Below are positions 50,001 through 62,800 of a stretch of DNA of 64,000 nt, in pieces. Under the pieces are notes generated by a model. It did no database searches. It saw nothing but the letters and a program-made list of their open reading frames with translations, and was not told the DNA's origin. A program made the translations under genes and the position numbers. This DNA is from Membranipora membranacea (taxonomy: Eukaryota; Bryozoa; Gymnolaemata; Cheilostomatida; Membraniporidae). The stretch lies in the NCBI GenBank assembly GCA_914767715.1, contig OU612070.1:515501-579500 (forward strand), in the 5' to 3' direction. Every line of letters begins with the position of its first letter. Position 1 is the stretch's first letter.

Positions 50001-51942
50001 GCATCATATATTGAATAAAGTCTTTGGTGCTGCAATTTTCACTTTGTGGTTTGCAGTGTTTCCTGAAATCCATTATATTTAAACTCTGATACCATAACAT
50101 CAGGGTAGTTGAGCTGCTCTGAGTATGTTAGGCCACTCATGGTTTGCAGTTAGTGGAGAGTGAACACATGAGATAACTAACAGACGAATATATAATTCCA
50201 AATTGACTCAACATGCCTGCTCAGATACCTTCCTACATGCCTGTATTTTTGTACATTGCCCAGTCAGGGAGTTTTAGTATAAACAACTCAACAACCTTGC
50301 AAAGTATAGCAGTACGCTCTAATATTACATGCCTCCTGGGAGTTTTCTGTGAATACTTCAGCATTTCATTAACCAATAGCTATAAGTGTACTGTTAACTA
50401 AAACTCAGGGTCTGATTACTTTGTTGTATCATTAATAACTCGACATTCACAGGGGGATTATTTAATATTGTTGTAGTTGATGCAGCAGCCTCTGATGGGA
50501 CAAGCACCTGCCGGTTACATGCCTAATCCTGCTCTGATGACAGCTCAGCTGCCACAATTAAATGCTGCCGGTCTGTCGGCACAGAACGCCCAACAGATCA
50601 GCGCTACTAACAGCATCAACAGTGAGTAAAATAATTATATTTTATTCTTTTATTCCTAAATAAGACAGTGAAACATGAGTAATTATTTACTACTGTGCTG
50701 TATCACAGCACCATGAATGTAATGATAACTAACTGGATTAAAATTAAAACCCAATTCTCACTATTCATGGTATTTGGACATTTCGGAAAATTATTTTCTT
50801 ACCTGTATCTCATTTGCAATTATCATTCTGGAATAGCAATATATATCTGATAGATAATGATGAATGCTTAATTTCAGGTTTACCTAGTGGAGTTATGTCA
50901 CCTACACTGAGTGGATTCCCGCTGAACACTGTCACACAGAGCGCACCTACTGATGTACACGGTAATAGTCTGATTTACAGCATGGCCGCCGAGCCTCAGC
51001 TCCAACCAGCCCTTAGTATGAGTATGGCTTCTCCATATGGAGGCCTCGGTAAGTTGAATACCACATTGAGAATGAAGCAAATTTGCAGCCAGTATAAGAA
51101 AGATGTAAAAATGAGTGTTCGTACTTGAAAATCAAGACTCTCAAAAACCAGTTTCACTTATTACAACCAGCTGCTCATTCGAACCTCTACATACTGCAAA
51201 GCATCAGACTTGAAATGTTTTAAAAAGAAACTCATTAAGAATTTAGCTTAAAGTTATTTGCTTCTTATTATCAATTCCCCTTTATCTATTCACAGCTTAC
51301 CCTAATCCATACCTGGGTAATATGGCTCCTCAGGCTCTGTTCCCGACAATCATCACCCCGACGGGACAGAAGGAGGGACCAGACGGCTGTAATCTCTTCA
51401 TCTATCACCTCCCCCAGGAGTTCGGAGACCCGGAGCTCGCTCAGATGTTTATGACCTTCGGTACAGTTATATCAGCTAAGGTGTATGTGGACAGAGCTAC
51501 TAACCAGAGTAAATGCTTCGGTGAGTCATCATTATAAAATAGTGTTGTTATCTACACTTGAGAAAGGAGCAGATAACTCCCTACTTTGAATCAGCTTTTT
51601 TCTTGGATCAGGTAGTTTGTCCCATACTCCCTGCTTGGATGATAAAGATTCTACATCACCAAGTACCAAGTTTTGAGTTAATTTCCATAGGTCTGTGCGA
51701 GCGATTTAGAATTGATGATATTGTCTGCCATAATAGAAAATCTATAATAATGATCCACTGAAATCGCCAAATGCCAACTATTTGATGATTAATTTATTTC
51801 CATCTTTATTTCAGGTTTTGTCAGTTTTGATAACCCTCACAGCGCTCATGCTGCTATCCAGTCTATGAATGGCTTCCAGATCGGCATGAAACGCCTCAAA
51901 GTTCAGCTGAAGAGACCCAAGGAAGCAGGTAAACCTTACTAA
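34016..51942 (+). CDS. CELF: CELF/Bruno-family RNA-binding protein
   Basis: Eleven coding exons in phase: 34016-34133, 34810-35025, 36115-36197, 38867-38915, 47711-47839, 48691-48767, 49782-49973, 50477-50621, 50878-51048, 51296-51520 and 51815-51942 (stop TAA); 510 residues, the usual CELF length. RRM1 (about 70-150) has RNP2 LFVGQI and RNP1 KGCAFLTY. RRM2 (about 158-240) has LFVGML and KGCAFIKF, followed by [22 protein letters not shown] Gln/Ala/Pro-rich divergent linker covers about 250-420. RRM3 (about 424-505) has [23 protein letters not shown] and the family end [20 protein letters not shown], ending RPKEAGKPY. The family binds GU-rich RNA and controls splicing, translation and decay. 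RRM1 wording ([13 protein letters not shown]) looks closer to vertebrate CELF3-6 than CELF1/2. The acceptor at 34805-34809 is a NAGNAG site, so one extra Ala is possible. Confidence 0.96.
34539..34594. repeat. Perfect 16-bp inverted repeat hairpin in CELF intron 1
   Basis: CACAGCCAGCCCTTAA at 34539-34554 is the exact reverse complement of 34579-34594. The stem extends by about four further pairs (AGCG/CGCT) after one mismatch, leaving a short loop, and TTTTT follows. It may be a small MITE or a transcribed hairpin; no function is shown. Confidence 0.8.
35880..35949 (+). repeat. 22-bp direct repeat, 3 copies
   Basis: Unit AACCTCCTCTCATATACACAAC in CELF intron 2. It makes two overlapping open frames with no coding support. 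Confidence 0.85.
36198..36400 (+). repeat. ~10/20-bp array (AGTATAACC) starting at the CELF exon 3 donor
   Basis: The donor GTAAGTATAAC at 36198 is itself the first unit of a run of AGTATAACCA / AGTATAACCG / AGTAAAACAA units. The array fills the first 200 bp of the intron. Long minus-strand open frames here come only from the repeat. Confidence 0.93.
42860..43013 (+). CDS. Candidate alternative first exon 'a' of CELF
   Basis: A locally GC-richer stretch (42860-42960, CAGCTGACTC and GCCGAAGCTGACGACGC) runs into ATG at 42995, six codons (MVNMQA) and a strong donor GTAAGC at 43014. The exon ends in phase 1, which fits the acceptor at 47711 (reading G-E-D... as [16 protein letters not shown]). 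A TATA-like string upstream (42715-42732) is weak. Predicted product: CELF without RRM1. Confidence 0.4.
43274..43364 (+). repeat. 18-bp tandem repeat, 5 copies
   Basis: Unit TAGGGGTGCCTTGTATCG, perfect over five copies, in CELF intron 4. Being 18 bp long it stays open in several frames on both strands, which explains the overlapping short open frames there. Confidence 0.95.
46183..46270 (+). promoter_or_regulatory. CCAAT-TATA-initiator promoter inside CELF intron 4
   Basis: Inverted CCAAT (ATTGG, 46183-46187), TATAAG (46233-46238) and an initiator-like TCAGTT with A at 46266 stand at about -81, -33 and +1. This is the textbook spacing. It lies 326 bp upstream of the ATG of candidate exon 'b'. 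Confidence 0.5.
46592..46658 (+). CDS. Candidate alternative first exon 'b' of CELF
   Basis: ATG at 46592 opens 22 codons ([20 protein letters not shown] plus GP) and ends in phase 1 at the donor GTAAGA (46659). Joined to 47711 it reads on as [10 protein letters not shown], the start of RRM2. A TATA/CCAAT/initiator set lies upstream at 46183-46270. The predicted protein of about 377 residues has RRM2, linker and RRM3 but no RRM1. This is inferred from signals and phase; no transcript evidence is available. Confidence 0.55.
47051..47090 (+). repeat. (CT)20 microsatellite
   Basis: Perfect dinucleotide run in CELF intron 4, about 620 bp before exon 5. It could act as a polypyrimidine-binding tract, which is inference. 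Confidence 0.97.
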
Positions 51943-52860
51943 GCACAGCATTTACCTGCTCAGAGATAAGCGACAACTAACTAGTCATGTAACAAAAGTC
52001 AAGGTCAAGGTAAAACCTGCCTTGAGTTTCCTATGAAACTGTAGTTTGTTAATCTGTTTGTTTTTTTTTCCAAAATGCCAAAAGTTGGATCTTGAATCTC
52101 CATATTCATACATTCAGTAAATATTCATTCCAAGCTTTATCTTCATATATCATAGGCTTTGATTCTTTTGTTGAAATTTTGCCGTCAGAATTGCATAGAC
52201 AATCTCTCTATACTGTAAGCAGCCTTTTGATTGACCGATCTAGTATGAATCTCCGAGCATTTTTTGTTCTCTCTCCAGTTTTAAACATTCGTGTATTATA
52301 ACGAGAAACAGCATTTTGTTTATGATTCCTAACCAAACTAACATGTTAAGCAGTTTGATTGCCGGTTCACAATGCAATAATTATAAATATTTGCATGTTC
52401 TGTACATACAAAGACATCCCTGATACTAAATGGTTGAAGTGTTTTGTTGCTTACAAACAATGTGTTGCAGAAGTTTTGTTAATAGATTGTTTCCATTTTT
52501 ATTACGTTACCTTTTAAAATTTTGCTTGTTTAAAAGTCATCATTTGGCTAAAGATTGAGTGACAAAGAGTTGTTATCATACATTTATCAATATCAAAGTA
52601 TTATAATTATATTATTCATTATTTATTATGATCTAACAGATAGATCTATTATTTATTTATGCTATTTTACCTGGAGGCTTTCGCATTGATCTAAATTAAT
52701 ATTTATAGCCTCACATTGAGTCTGGCGGTTTGTATCTGAGATGAGCCCGTGCCTTTACTCCATCACTCATGGCTCCATTCTACTTATATATTTATTATAT
52801 TATACATAATATTATAATCCAAGAAGAAATATTAAAATAAAATTCAGAATAAAACCAAAA
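51943..52860 (+). other. CELF 3' untranslated region
   Basis: AT-rich sequence after the stop codon, ending near two AATAAA hexamers (52836-52841 and 52848-52853). A perfect Pumilio site TGTACATA is at 52401-52408. No open frame here has family resemblance. Confidence 0.55.
52836..52853 (+). terminator. Paired polyadenylation signals of CELF
   Basis: AATAAA at 52836 and again at 52848, about 900 bp beyond the CELF stop. Confidence 0.55.
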
Positions 52861-53829
52861 AAGTTAGTTTTAATTAGCATAATACAACGCCGAAGAATGT
52901 ATTAACCATTTGAAAAATTGTCTCAACTCATTTAAGGCTTGTCTGCTGATGTAATTTGTCAGATTGATCGCTTCATTAACTTGAGAACTTTCACAGACCT
53001 AAGGATGAGCTATTGATGAGATTAGTGAGGATAGTTCATGTGGTTTTTGGTAACATAAAATAATGCTGATGGACTATTTAGACACAGGGTTGTTCCCCCT
53101 TGATAAAAGAGAACATAACTTTAAGTCATATGTCACGGGCTCTTTCCATAGGGAGGTACATAAATTTAGTCAAGCCAAGGATTTCAAGCAGAAGTTAAAA
53201 ATCAGTTAAATTGGAAGGTAGGAAAGTTTTTTCATGTCTTAAGTTGGCATTTACTAAGGTATATCTTTGACTAATCCTACTTGGTGCTTGAATACAATTT
53301 CAAAAAATAACTGAAGCCCATGCTGCAAGAGACGCATAGAGTATTTCCTTTCTTATTATCTCCAACAAGCCAGTCAAACATAATCCAACAAACAAATCAA
53401 TCATTCAAGATTGATATGAGTTATAAGACAAGAGACAAGAGTCACTCATTTTGATGATGATTAGAAAGAAACTTAATATCACTACCTTAGTAAAGGTGGA
53501 TCGTCATGGTGTCCCTACCTTATCTATCCTGCTCTGTTCTTATCTATCCAAACTACAAACCTGAAAAACAGTATCAACAACAACAATGTAATGGTTTAGT
53601 TTTTCAATTGTTATCAACAATACAAGGGTATTAGACTATGACCCTTGTTATTATCATCATGTATTTGGCCCCATATCAACCACCCTACTAATACTATTTC
53701 TGATTTTTTATAGATTTATTACAGCACAGTGTCTGTGTCATCATGATCAGCATATACCTACCGTTACCATCCGTTTATCCATAATGGTTCAACAATGTGA
53801 TTATCTCATATCATAGTTAGATATCAGTG
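52861..53829. other. Intergenic region between CELF and M1AP
   Basis: AT-rich, with no recognisable exon, RNA gene or repeat. It presumably holds the M1AP promoter and 5' UTR; CATATCATAG just before 53820 could be an acceptor for a non-coding first exon. Confidence 0.4.
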
Positions 53830-56800
53830 ATGGACACGTCTACAACAGGAGAAAATGAGAACATCAGATCACCACTGAGTCAGCAGTCAGCACAGTGTAT
53901 CATAGTAGATCTCAGTAGTCCGATAACTGACGCTGATCTCAGTATAATATCAGAGTCTCTACTCAGAGTATTACCTGCTGTCTGTGTACTGCCTGGTCCT
54001 CCTAGAGTACCTATACTCGGTCTTATCGTCTGTAACAATGATACAGGTATCGCTGAGGAGGTAAGGTTCTAGCAATGTTTCATTAACTTTGGCCATCTTC
54101 ATGCGAAGTTGTTCTCAATAAGATGTATGACTTCAAACATTAATGTAACACTTGATTCTCCTTTACTTTGTTGTCACCAACTTTTTGTATACTGTGAGTT
54201 GACGGTGTCACACTTTGTATACTGTGAGTCGACGGTGTCACACTTTTACTACGACAGGTTGTGCTGAACTTTGAGAAGGTGAGAGGTAACTTTACTCGAT
54301 GTTATGAAGCAGTTAGACATCTCCACACAGAGTTCTGCTGTAATACAAACTTAGCTGCTCTGAATAATACAGGGAGTAGTAGTATCACTACCTCTGTCAC
54401 TAAGGCTATTAATCTGTATAAAACCTCGCTCAAGGTGAGACACTAACGCTAAAGTACAATAACTCTCTAAAGGTCAGTTAGAGTAGAGCTTCAGCTGATG
54501 GCTTCAACATGAGATTCGGTAATCATGTTCGCTCCTCCGCTAATTTTCTACAGTTTTCTGAAGTGACCATTTTTAAGACAGCTGACTTTAGTATGAGGTA
54601 TTAGTGATAGTATTGTCTCTTCCTTTCCTTCACAAATTTTCAAACCTAAATCCCAAGCAAACAGATCATGCATTTGGGAATTTAACCATTCAGACCATCC
54701 AGGAAGGAGTCGACCAAAACATATTTGGTCACCCTATCAAAAATTGCCTTATCTTCAAATAGGATAAGACAATTTGTACTCTTGTACTGAACTTTATTCA
54801 ATGCTTCTACAGGCTCCAAACAGTGACTATGATTTAGAGCTGAGTATAATCAGCACACGATATGGGTATCAGATAAGAAGATATGCCCTTAAAGCCGTGA
54901 CTCAGAGTGAAATAAGCCGACTAAAGGTAAGTGTAGAGTAAATACGCAGAGAACTTTACATGGGAGCTTGTAATGTCCCCTCTTGTAATACTTCTCGCGA
55001 CCAAACTTGGGCACACATATTAAGAAATATTAACGTGATATATCGCCTTTTCAGTTTCTCAGGAACTACTTGTTCCATCTCAAAAATTCCTTCACTGACA
55101 CGTTGCTAGTAGTCTGACTTATGTTTGATATGGCAAATTTTTTTATACCGCATGTTTCTAGCTTGATTTATTGTACATTAACTAAAATACATTGAAAAGA
55201 TATAGGCAGCAATGGGCAAAATGACGCAGTAAATTACGTTATACAAAAGCGTGATGAAAATCTATGCAGTTTTACATGCAAAGCACATTGTGTACAACAA
55301 TTGTGATCCATTAATGGATCACCTTTTTTGGGTGATTGTTTAGCATCGAGAGAGAAATGTTTATACTCATAGCTTCTCTACTATTGAATGTATCATCAAA
55401 CGCCACGATAGAAACCTCGGAAATACTCTCTAGTTTAATGTAAACAGCTGGTGTGTATGACATGTTGTTTAACCTATTTTCAGTTTATTGGCTGGAGAGG
55501 AGTGCATGTTTTTGACCAAATAAACCTAGTTTAGCCACAAAAATCCATATTTCTCAAGATGTAAAGCCATAATCAATAATCGATTCTCACAAAATCTAGA
55601 CAATCTCCTGCTGTTCATCACGCTGACAACAAATTTGACTGACATCTTTCTGAATTTCTGATTTTTGGCTGGTTAGTAAAAATTTGAGTTATCTGTTACA
55701 GTTGTGACAACCAGGATCTGTAATCTGGTAAGATTAATGATGGAAGTGACATTACAAGACCAAAATGGTATAAAAAAAATTATAAGTTTTAGTTTCTGCA
55801 TCATTGGGGTTGCATGTAATGAGGGGTCAAAAATGGCCTTTTTCCTATTGCAAAAATCAATTTTAAGTTTCGAATACAGGAAGCCTAAAAAGATGAAGTT
55901 ATACTAAAATGTCAGTCCTCCAGTTAGTGCCATGCCTCCTCTATATGGTGAAAGCATAAACTAATCAAATACCTCAATAACAAGGCACAGGGGGCTCAAT
56001 TTAAAAAGGGCACTTTTTGCCCCAGAATGAACTTTCAGAGGTCACTGCGACTTAGGTAATGTCAAAGACCGATCCGAATATCAACTTGTCATATACTGTT
56101 GGAAAGCTGCCGAGATACTGAAAACTTGATTCGATGACGTTGTGTCATTTTAGGGAGGAAATGAGGCAGAAAAAATGCTGTTTTTGTCAGTGCAGATAGA
56201 GGAGTCATATTAGTTGCAAGAAATTTCAAATCAGGTGAAATGTATACTTGGAGATTGCGTTGATCGTAAAATTTGATTTTATTTGATATATTATTACTTG
56301 TCCAAATTGACTTTTTACGTCACGCCATACAAAGCATTTTTTTTGAAGCCGTGAAAATATGTGAAATTTCAATCATTAATTCTGAACAGATTATAAACTC
56401 GAAACATAATTAATTATGATTTTTTCTTAGTTTACACTTCAAATGTCATACACATTGACTTTCAACAAATTAGCTTGCATATTGCGATGATAGTAGACTC
56501 TCGAATACAGCTATTATTTTCATCACTTTTGCAAAACATCAAACATGCTGTCCAAATGACCATTTCTGTGGCCAAACAAAGTTTTTTTGAAAGTTCTCAC
56601 ATACAAAGCCGCTTTCATTAACTATAGTGCATACAGGAAATGCCAACAAAATTTTTCACTGCATCTTCAGTTTTCTTGAATTTAACGCAAAAGAATGCCA
56701 AAATTAGATAATCTCTTTTTTTCTGGATAGGTTCTGAATATACTGACTATACAGCGTAGCAGCTATAAACCAAATTTAGATGAGTTTATGCTCAGTGATG

Positions 56801-59800
56801 ATGATGAGCAGGGGCGTATAAATAGTGAACAAGGGATCGAGGGAGAGGCTCTCATAAATATACAGTATAATCTCATCAGTGCAGACATCTCGGGTGGGTA
56901 TGGTATCTGATTAGTCTGTTTTAGAATTGAGTTGAGCAATCAAAGAAGTTACAATTCGGCTTTTTTTCATCATTTGACAATGATAACCAAAAAAATTCCA
57001 GGTTAATCCCTGAACACAAATTGTAGTGTCAATTATTTTCAATAACCGCATATCATGACAATATTATATTAGCTCTTTTGTTTTTAAATACCCTCAGTGT
57101 AAATTTTGTATGATGTGATTGAGCATTGCTATCGACTGTTGATATGGTATCTTAATGTCATGTTATTTTATGCCTGTCTGTGTCTCTGCGTTGTTAATAG
57201 AAGAGGCTTGTGATGAATTGTCCAACCATTTCCTTCGCTGGATAACAGACAAGAACACTGACAACTACCATTTACTTCTCAATGTACCAAATCCCTATAA
57301 TGGTATGTATCGGTGATACTCACAACAAATTTTTTCACAAAATAAATCATTGCCACTTTTTTATAAGTCTTTTTAACATACTAGTGTGAGTGATGTTGCT
57401 TTCATGAGATTTGAAAGAGCACAACTTGAAACAGACCAAGATTTAAGATTTAAATTTATTGACAAAAGATTTTATAAAAGTTTGTTAGCAATCAAACATA
57501 CATATGTCCAAAGCTCCCTGATGCAATCATACACGGTGATGTCAGCAGGTAGTTATCTTCTCACGGCTGGTCAGATCTGCGTGTTGAGACACCTAGGTGG
57601 AGAGTCTTTGATTGATTTTTTTGTCCATTATTCATTGGAGCTGAATATTCAGATTTTGAATTTAACTATTTGTTATTAATCCATTACTTACCCCTGTACA
57701 GAGGGAGAGACGATGAGTCTGTACTTTGACACGAAGGAGATAACTCTGCCCTCCACAGTTCTCCCTCTTAGCTCTAAATCTGTAAGTTTTCTGTAATGTT
57801 TTATGTTTTAAATGCCTTTTTTTATGATGATCGTTTATGCAACAGCCCCCTTTTGTTCAATGAGTGCATGTGGGACTGTGTCCCTAATCCCATCTCCAGC
57901 CTTGCGAACTTTTCCTCTCTAATGATATAGCGATCAGGCTGTACAAATGCTAGTCTGAAACCTCTAATTTGGATTAGCTATATAAAGGACAACAGGGAGA
58001 TCAAGTTTGATCAATTTGCCTGCTTTCAGAGTTGCCCCTTCCACTGGTCACGCCGCAGTGTGACCAGCGACCAATGGAAGGGGAGCAACTAGTATGCAGG
58101 CAAGCCAGTGGACTGGGTGACCAGTGGAGGGGATCGGGGTCAACTCTGAATGCAGGCAAATGGATCAAACTTGATCTAGATATCAGGTGACATATTATTT
58201 ATGTATGCTTATTAGACACTAGAGCTATCTGAGATGTATATTAAGCCACCTCACATGTTATCTAAAGCTGACAGCCTGATAAAGTACAGTACAGAGATAC
58301 AGAAACTGAGAATTATATATCAGATATCTGATACTCGAGTTATCCTCCCATACCTGTACGGGTCTGTAAGTATACACAAACTATTACTACATAACGAGAT
58401 CACCAGGAGCTGTCTTTATCTTAGATTGAAGAAGTGCATTCTGATGTCTTTTCATTATCTACGGTATTTGACTACCCGATCTAAATGTTGGTATTTAGTT
58501 CTTGTCTTTTATTTGCCTCCTAGTTGGTCTCTCACTATTGATGAATAACTTGTAGCCTATTTAATAAATAACGAAATGCAATGGCTGCCGGATTAAATTA
58601 AAAGAGAAGATCTTTGAATTTCTATTGACAGCCAATGATATTACAAGCCACACAATGCTGGAAGGTTGACTGGGATGAACTGGAGACAAACCTGACTCAC
58701 ATATCCGCCCTTCATCATCACCTCAATCACAAGGTAACTATATCACATTCTATCCTCATTGGCTGTAGAGTTTTATGTATGGATGCTCCTAACATGTTGA
58801 GATGAAGCCAGATCTAAAATTCTCCCTATTCTTTTGTCTATTTGCTTGTTTTATTGGTCTCCTGCAGATCAGATGACTTAAAATAAATGTATATATGGTG
58901 TTATTTTTATGAGAAACTTTGTTCTGACAATAATCTTTGTTGCAGAAATCGTCATTGATATGTCAGGTAGCAGGGGATAATGACAGTGAGGAGTTACGCC
59001 CCTTACCATACTACTGTATATACCCCACAAACCACAGCTTACTTATACAGCTAGTAGCCTATAAAGATGTGCTTCTATATGATAAGCCTCTGGATGTAAA
59101 ACCAGAGGGAAATACAAACTTTCAGGCTAATATGGATATGGAGATGAGTCTGAATAAGGTATGCGGTGATAATGTAGAATCTGTTCCAATAAAACCCGTA
59201 CTCACTATTGCTCTATCTATACACCCCAGCCGTACTCACTAGTGCCCTATCTATACACCCCAGCCGTACTCACTAGTGCTCTATCTATACACCCTCAGCC
59301 GTACTCACTAGTGCCCTATCTATACACCCCAGCCGTACTCACTAGTGCTCTATCTATACACCCTCAGCCGTACTCACTAGTGCCCTATCTATACACCCCA
59401 GCCGTACTCACTAGTGCTCTATCTCTACACCCCAGCCGTACTCACTATTGCTCTATCTATACACCCTCAGCCGTACTCACTAGTGCCCTATCTATACACC
59501 CCAGCCGTACTCACTATTGCTCTATCTATACACCCCAGCCGTACTCACTAGTGCCCTATCTATACACCCCAGCCGTACTCACTATTGCTCTATCTATACA
59601 CCCCAGCCGTACTCACTAGTGCCCTATCTATACACCCCAGCCCTACTCACTAGTGCCCTATCTATAGACCCCAGCCGTACTCACTAGTGCTCTATCTATA
59701 CACCCCCAGCCGTACTCACTAGTGCCCTATCTATACACCCCAGCCGTACTCACTAGTGCTCTATCTATACACCCCCAGCCGTACTCACTAGTGCCCTATC

Positions 59801-62800
59801 TATACACCCCAGCCGTACTCACTAGTGCCCTATCTATACACCCCAGCCGTACTCACTAGTGCCCTATCTATAGACCCCAGCCGTACTCACTAGTGCTCTA
59901 TCTATACACCCCCAGCCGTACTCACTAGTGCCCTATCTATACACCCCAGCCGTACTCACTAGTGCTCTATCTATACACCCCCAGCCGTACTCACTAGTGC
60001 CCTATCTATACACCCCAGCCGTACTCACTAGTGCCCTATCTAAACACCCCAGCCGTACTCACTAGTGCCCTATCTATAGACCCCAGCCGTACTCACTAGT
60101 GCTCTATCTATACACCCCCAGCCGTACTCACTAGTGCTCTATCTATACACCCCCAGCCGTACTCACTAGTGCCCTATCTATACACCCCAGCCGTACTCAC
60201 TAGTGCTCTATCTATACACCCCCAGCCGTACTCACTAGTGCCCTATCTATACACCCCAGCCGTACTCACTATTGCTCTATCTATACACCCCAGCCGTACT
60301 CACTAGTGCCCTATCTATACACCCCAGCCGTACTCACTATTGCTCTATCTATACACCCCAGCCGTACTCACTAGTGCCCTATCTATACACCCCAGCCCTA
60401 CTCACTAGTGCCCTATCTATACACCCCAGCCGTACTCACTAGTGCCCTATCTATACACCCCAGCCGTACTCACTAGTGCTCTATCTATACACCCCCAGCC
60501 GTACTCACTAGTGCCCTATCTATACACCCCAGCCGTACTCACTAGTGCTCTATCTATACACCCCCAGCCGTACTCACTAGTGCCCTATCTATACACCCCA
60601 GCCGTACTCACTAGTGCCCTATCTATACACCCCAGCCGTACTCACTAGTGCCCTATCTATAGACCCCAGCCGTACTCACTAGTGCTCTATCTATACACCC
60701 CCAGCCGTACTCACTAGTGCCCTATCTATACACCCCAGCCGTACTCACTAGTGCTCTATCTATACACCCCCAGCCGTACTCACTAGTGCCCTATCTATAC
60801 ACCCCAGCCGTACTCACTAGTGCCCTATCTATACACCCCAGCCGTACTCACTAGTGCCCTATCTATAGACCCCAGCCGTACTCACTAGTGCTCTATCTAT
60901 ACACCCCCAGCCGTACTCACTAGTGCCCTATCTATACACCCCAGCCGTACTCACTAGTGCTCTATCTATACACCCCCAGCCGTACTCACTATTGCTCTAT
61001 CTATACACCCCAGCCGTACTCACTAGTGCCCTATCTATACACCCCAGCCGTACTCACTAGTGCCCTATCTATACACCCCAGCCGTACTCACTAGTGCCCT
61101 ATCTATACATCCCAGCCGTACTCACTATTGCCCTATCTATACACCCCCAGCCGTACTCACTAGTGCCCTATCTATACACCCCAGCCGTACTCACTAGTGC
61201 CCTATCTATACACCCCAGCCGTACTCACTAGTGCCCTATCTATACACCCCAGCCGTACTCACTAATGCCCTATCTTTACACCCCAGCCGTACTCACTAGT
61301 GCCCTATCTATACACCCCAGCCGTACTCACTAGTGCCCTATCTATACACCCCAGCCGTACTCACTAGTGCCCTATCTATACACCCCAGCCGTACTCACTA
61401 ATGCCCTATCTATACACCCCAGCCGTACTCACTAGTGCCTTATCTATACACCCCGGCCGTACTCACTAGTGCCCTATCTATACACCCCAGCCGTACTCAC
61501 TAGTGCCCTATCTATACACCCCAGCCGTACTCACTATTGCTCTATCTATACACCCCAGCCGTAGTCACTAGTGCCCTATCTATACACCCCAGCCGTACTC
61601 ACTAGTGCCCTATCTATACACCCCCAGCCGTACTCACTAGTGCCCTATCTATACACCCCAGCCGTACTCACTAGTGCCCTATCTATACACCCCAGCCGTA
61701 CTCACTAGTGCCCTATCTCTACACCCCCAGCCGTACTCACTAGTGCCCTATCTATACACCCCGGCCGTACTCACTAGTGCCCTATCTATACACCCCCAGC
61801 CGTACTCACTAGTGCCCTATCTATACACCCCAGCCGTACTCACTAGTGCCCTATCTATACACCCCAGCCGTACTCACTAGTGCCCTATCTATACACCCCC
61901 AGCCGTACTCACTAGTGCCCTATCTATACACCCCGGCCGTACTCACTAGTGCCCTATCTATACACCCCAGCTGTACTCACTAGTGCCCTATCTATACACC
62001 CCAGCCGTACTCACTAGTGCCCTATCTATACACCCCGGCCGTACTCACTAGTGCCCTATCTATAAACCCCAGCCGTACTCACTAATGCCCTATCTATACA
62101 CCCCAGCCGTACTCACTAGTGCTCTATCTATACACCCCAGCCGTACTCACTAGTGCCCTATCTATACACCCCAGCCGTACTCACTAATGCCCTATCTTTA
62201 CACCCCAGCCGTACTCACTAGTGCCCTATCTATACACCCCAGCCGTACTCACTAGTGCCCTATCTATATACCCCAGCCGTACTCACTAGTGCCCTATCTA
62301 TACACCCCCAGCCGTACTCACTAGTGCCCTATCCAACAGGGACATCGACAGTCAGATCAGGGGTGCATTACCGCTAGTGGAGCTTAATTACTATCATCAT
62401 TACCCCAAATTTTGATGTCCTGTAAAATCTGTGATTGTTTTATTTAAGGTGGTTTGTGCTGAGAATTTTGAGCCTCAGATGTTAAACACGAGTCAGGTGA
62501 TGAGATGTGTGACTAAATCTCTGCTACCTAAAAGAGTTACTAGTAAGAGAAAACCCGTCACCTCCTCATCGTCCACTCCTGTGAGTTTATAGGACATGTT
62601 GTCTCTTCAACGAAAGTCGAGAAATATAGTCTAGGGTGTCTAGGTGGGATGACATATGACCTGGTAGCAGTATTAATGTTGAAGTTACACAAATGCAAGC
62701 AACATACACTGTCAAGGCAGGTTCATGAAGTTAACAAACCGCGAGGTTGTCTACTCTAGGGTAGAATTGTTACTCATCTTACCTAAAATTTTATTCCGAT

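Noticed and set aside
59242-61880. Open frames of 68-125 codons with PYLYTPAV / SIHPQPYS repeats
   Set aside because: They are translations of the 34-bp satellite, have no splice or start context and recur identically along the block.
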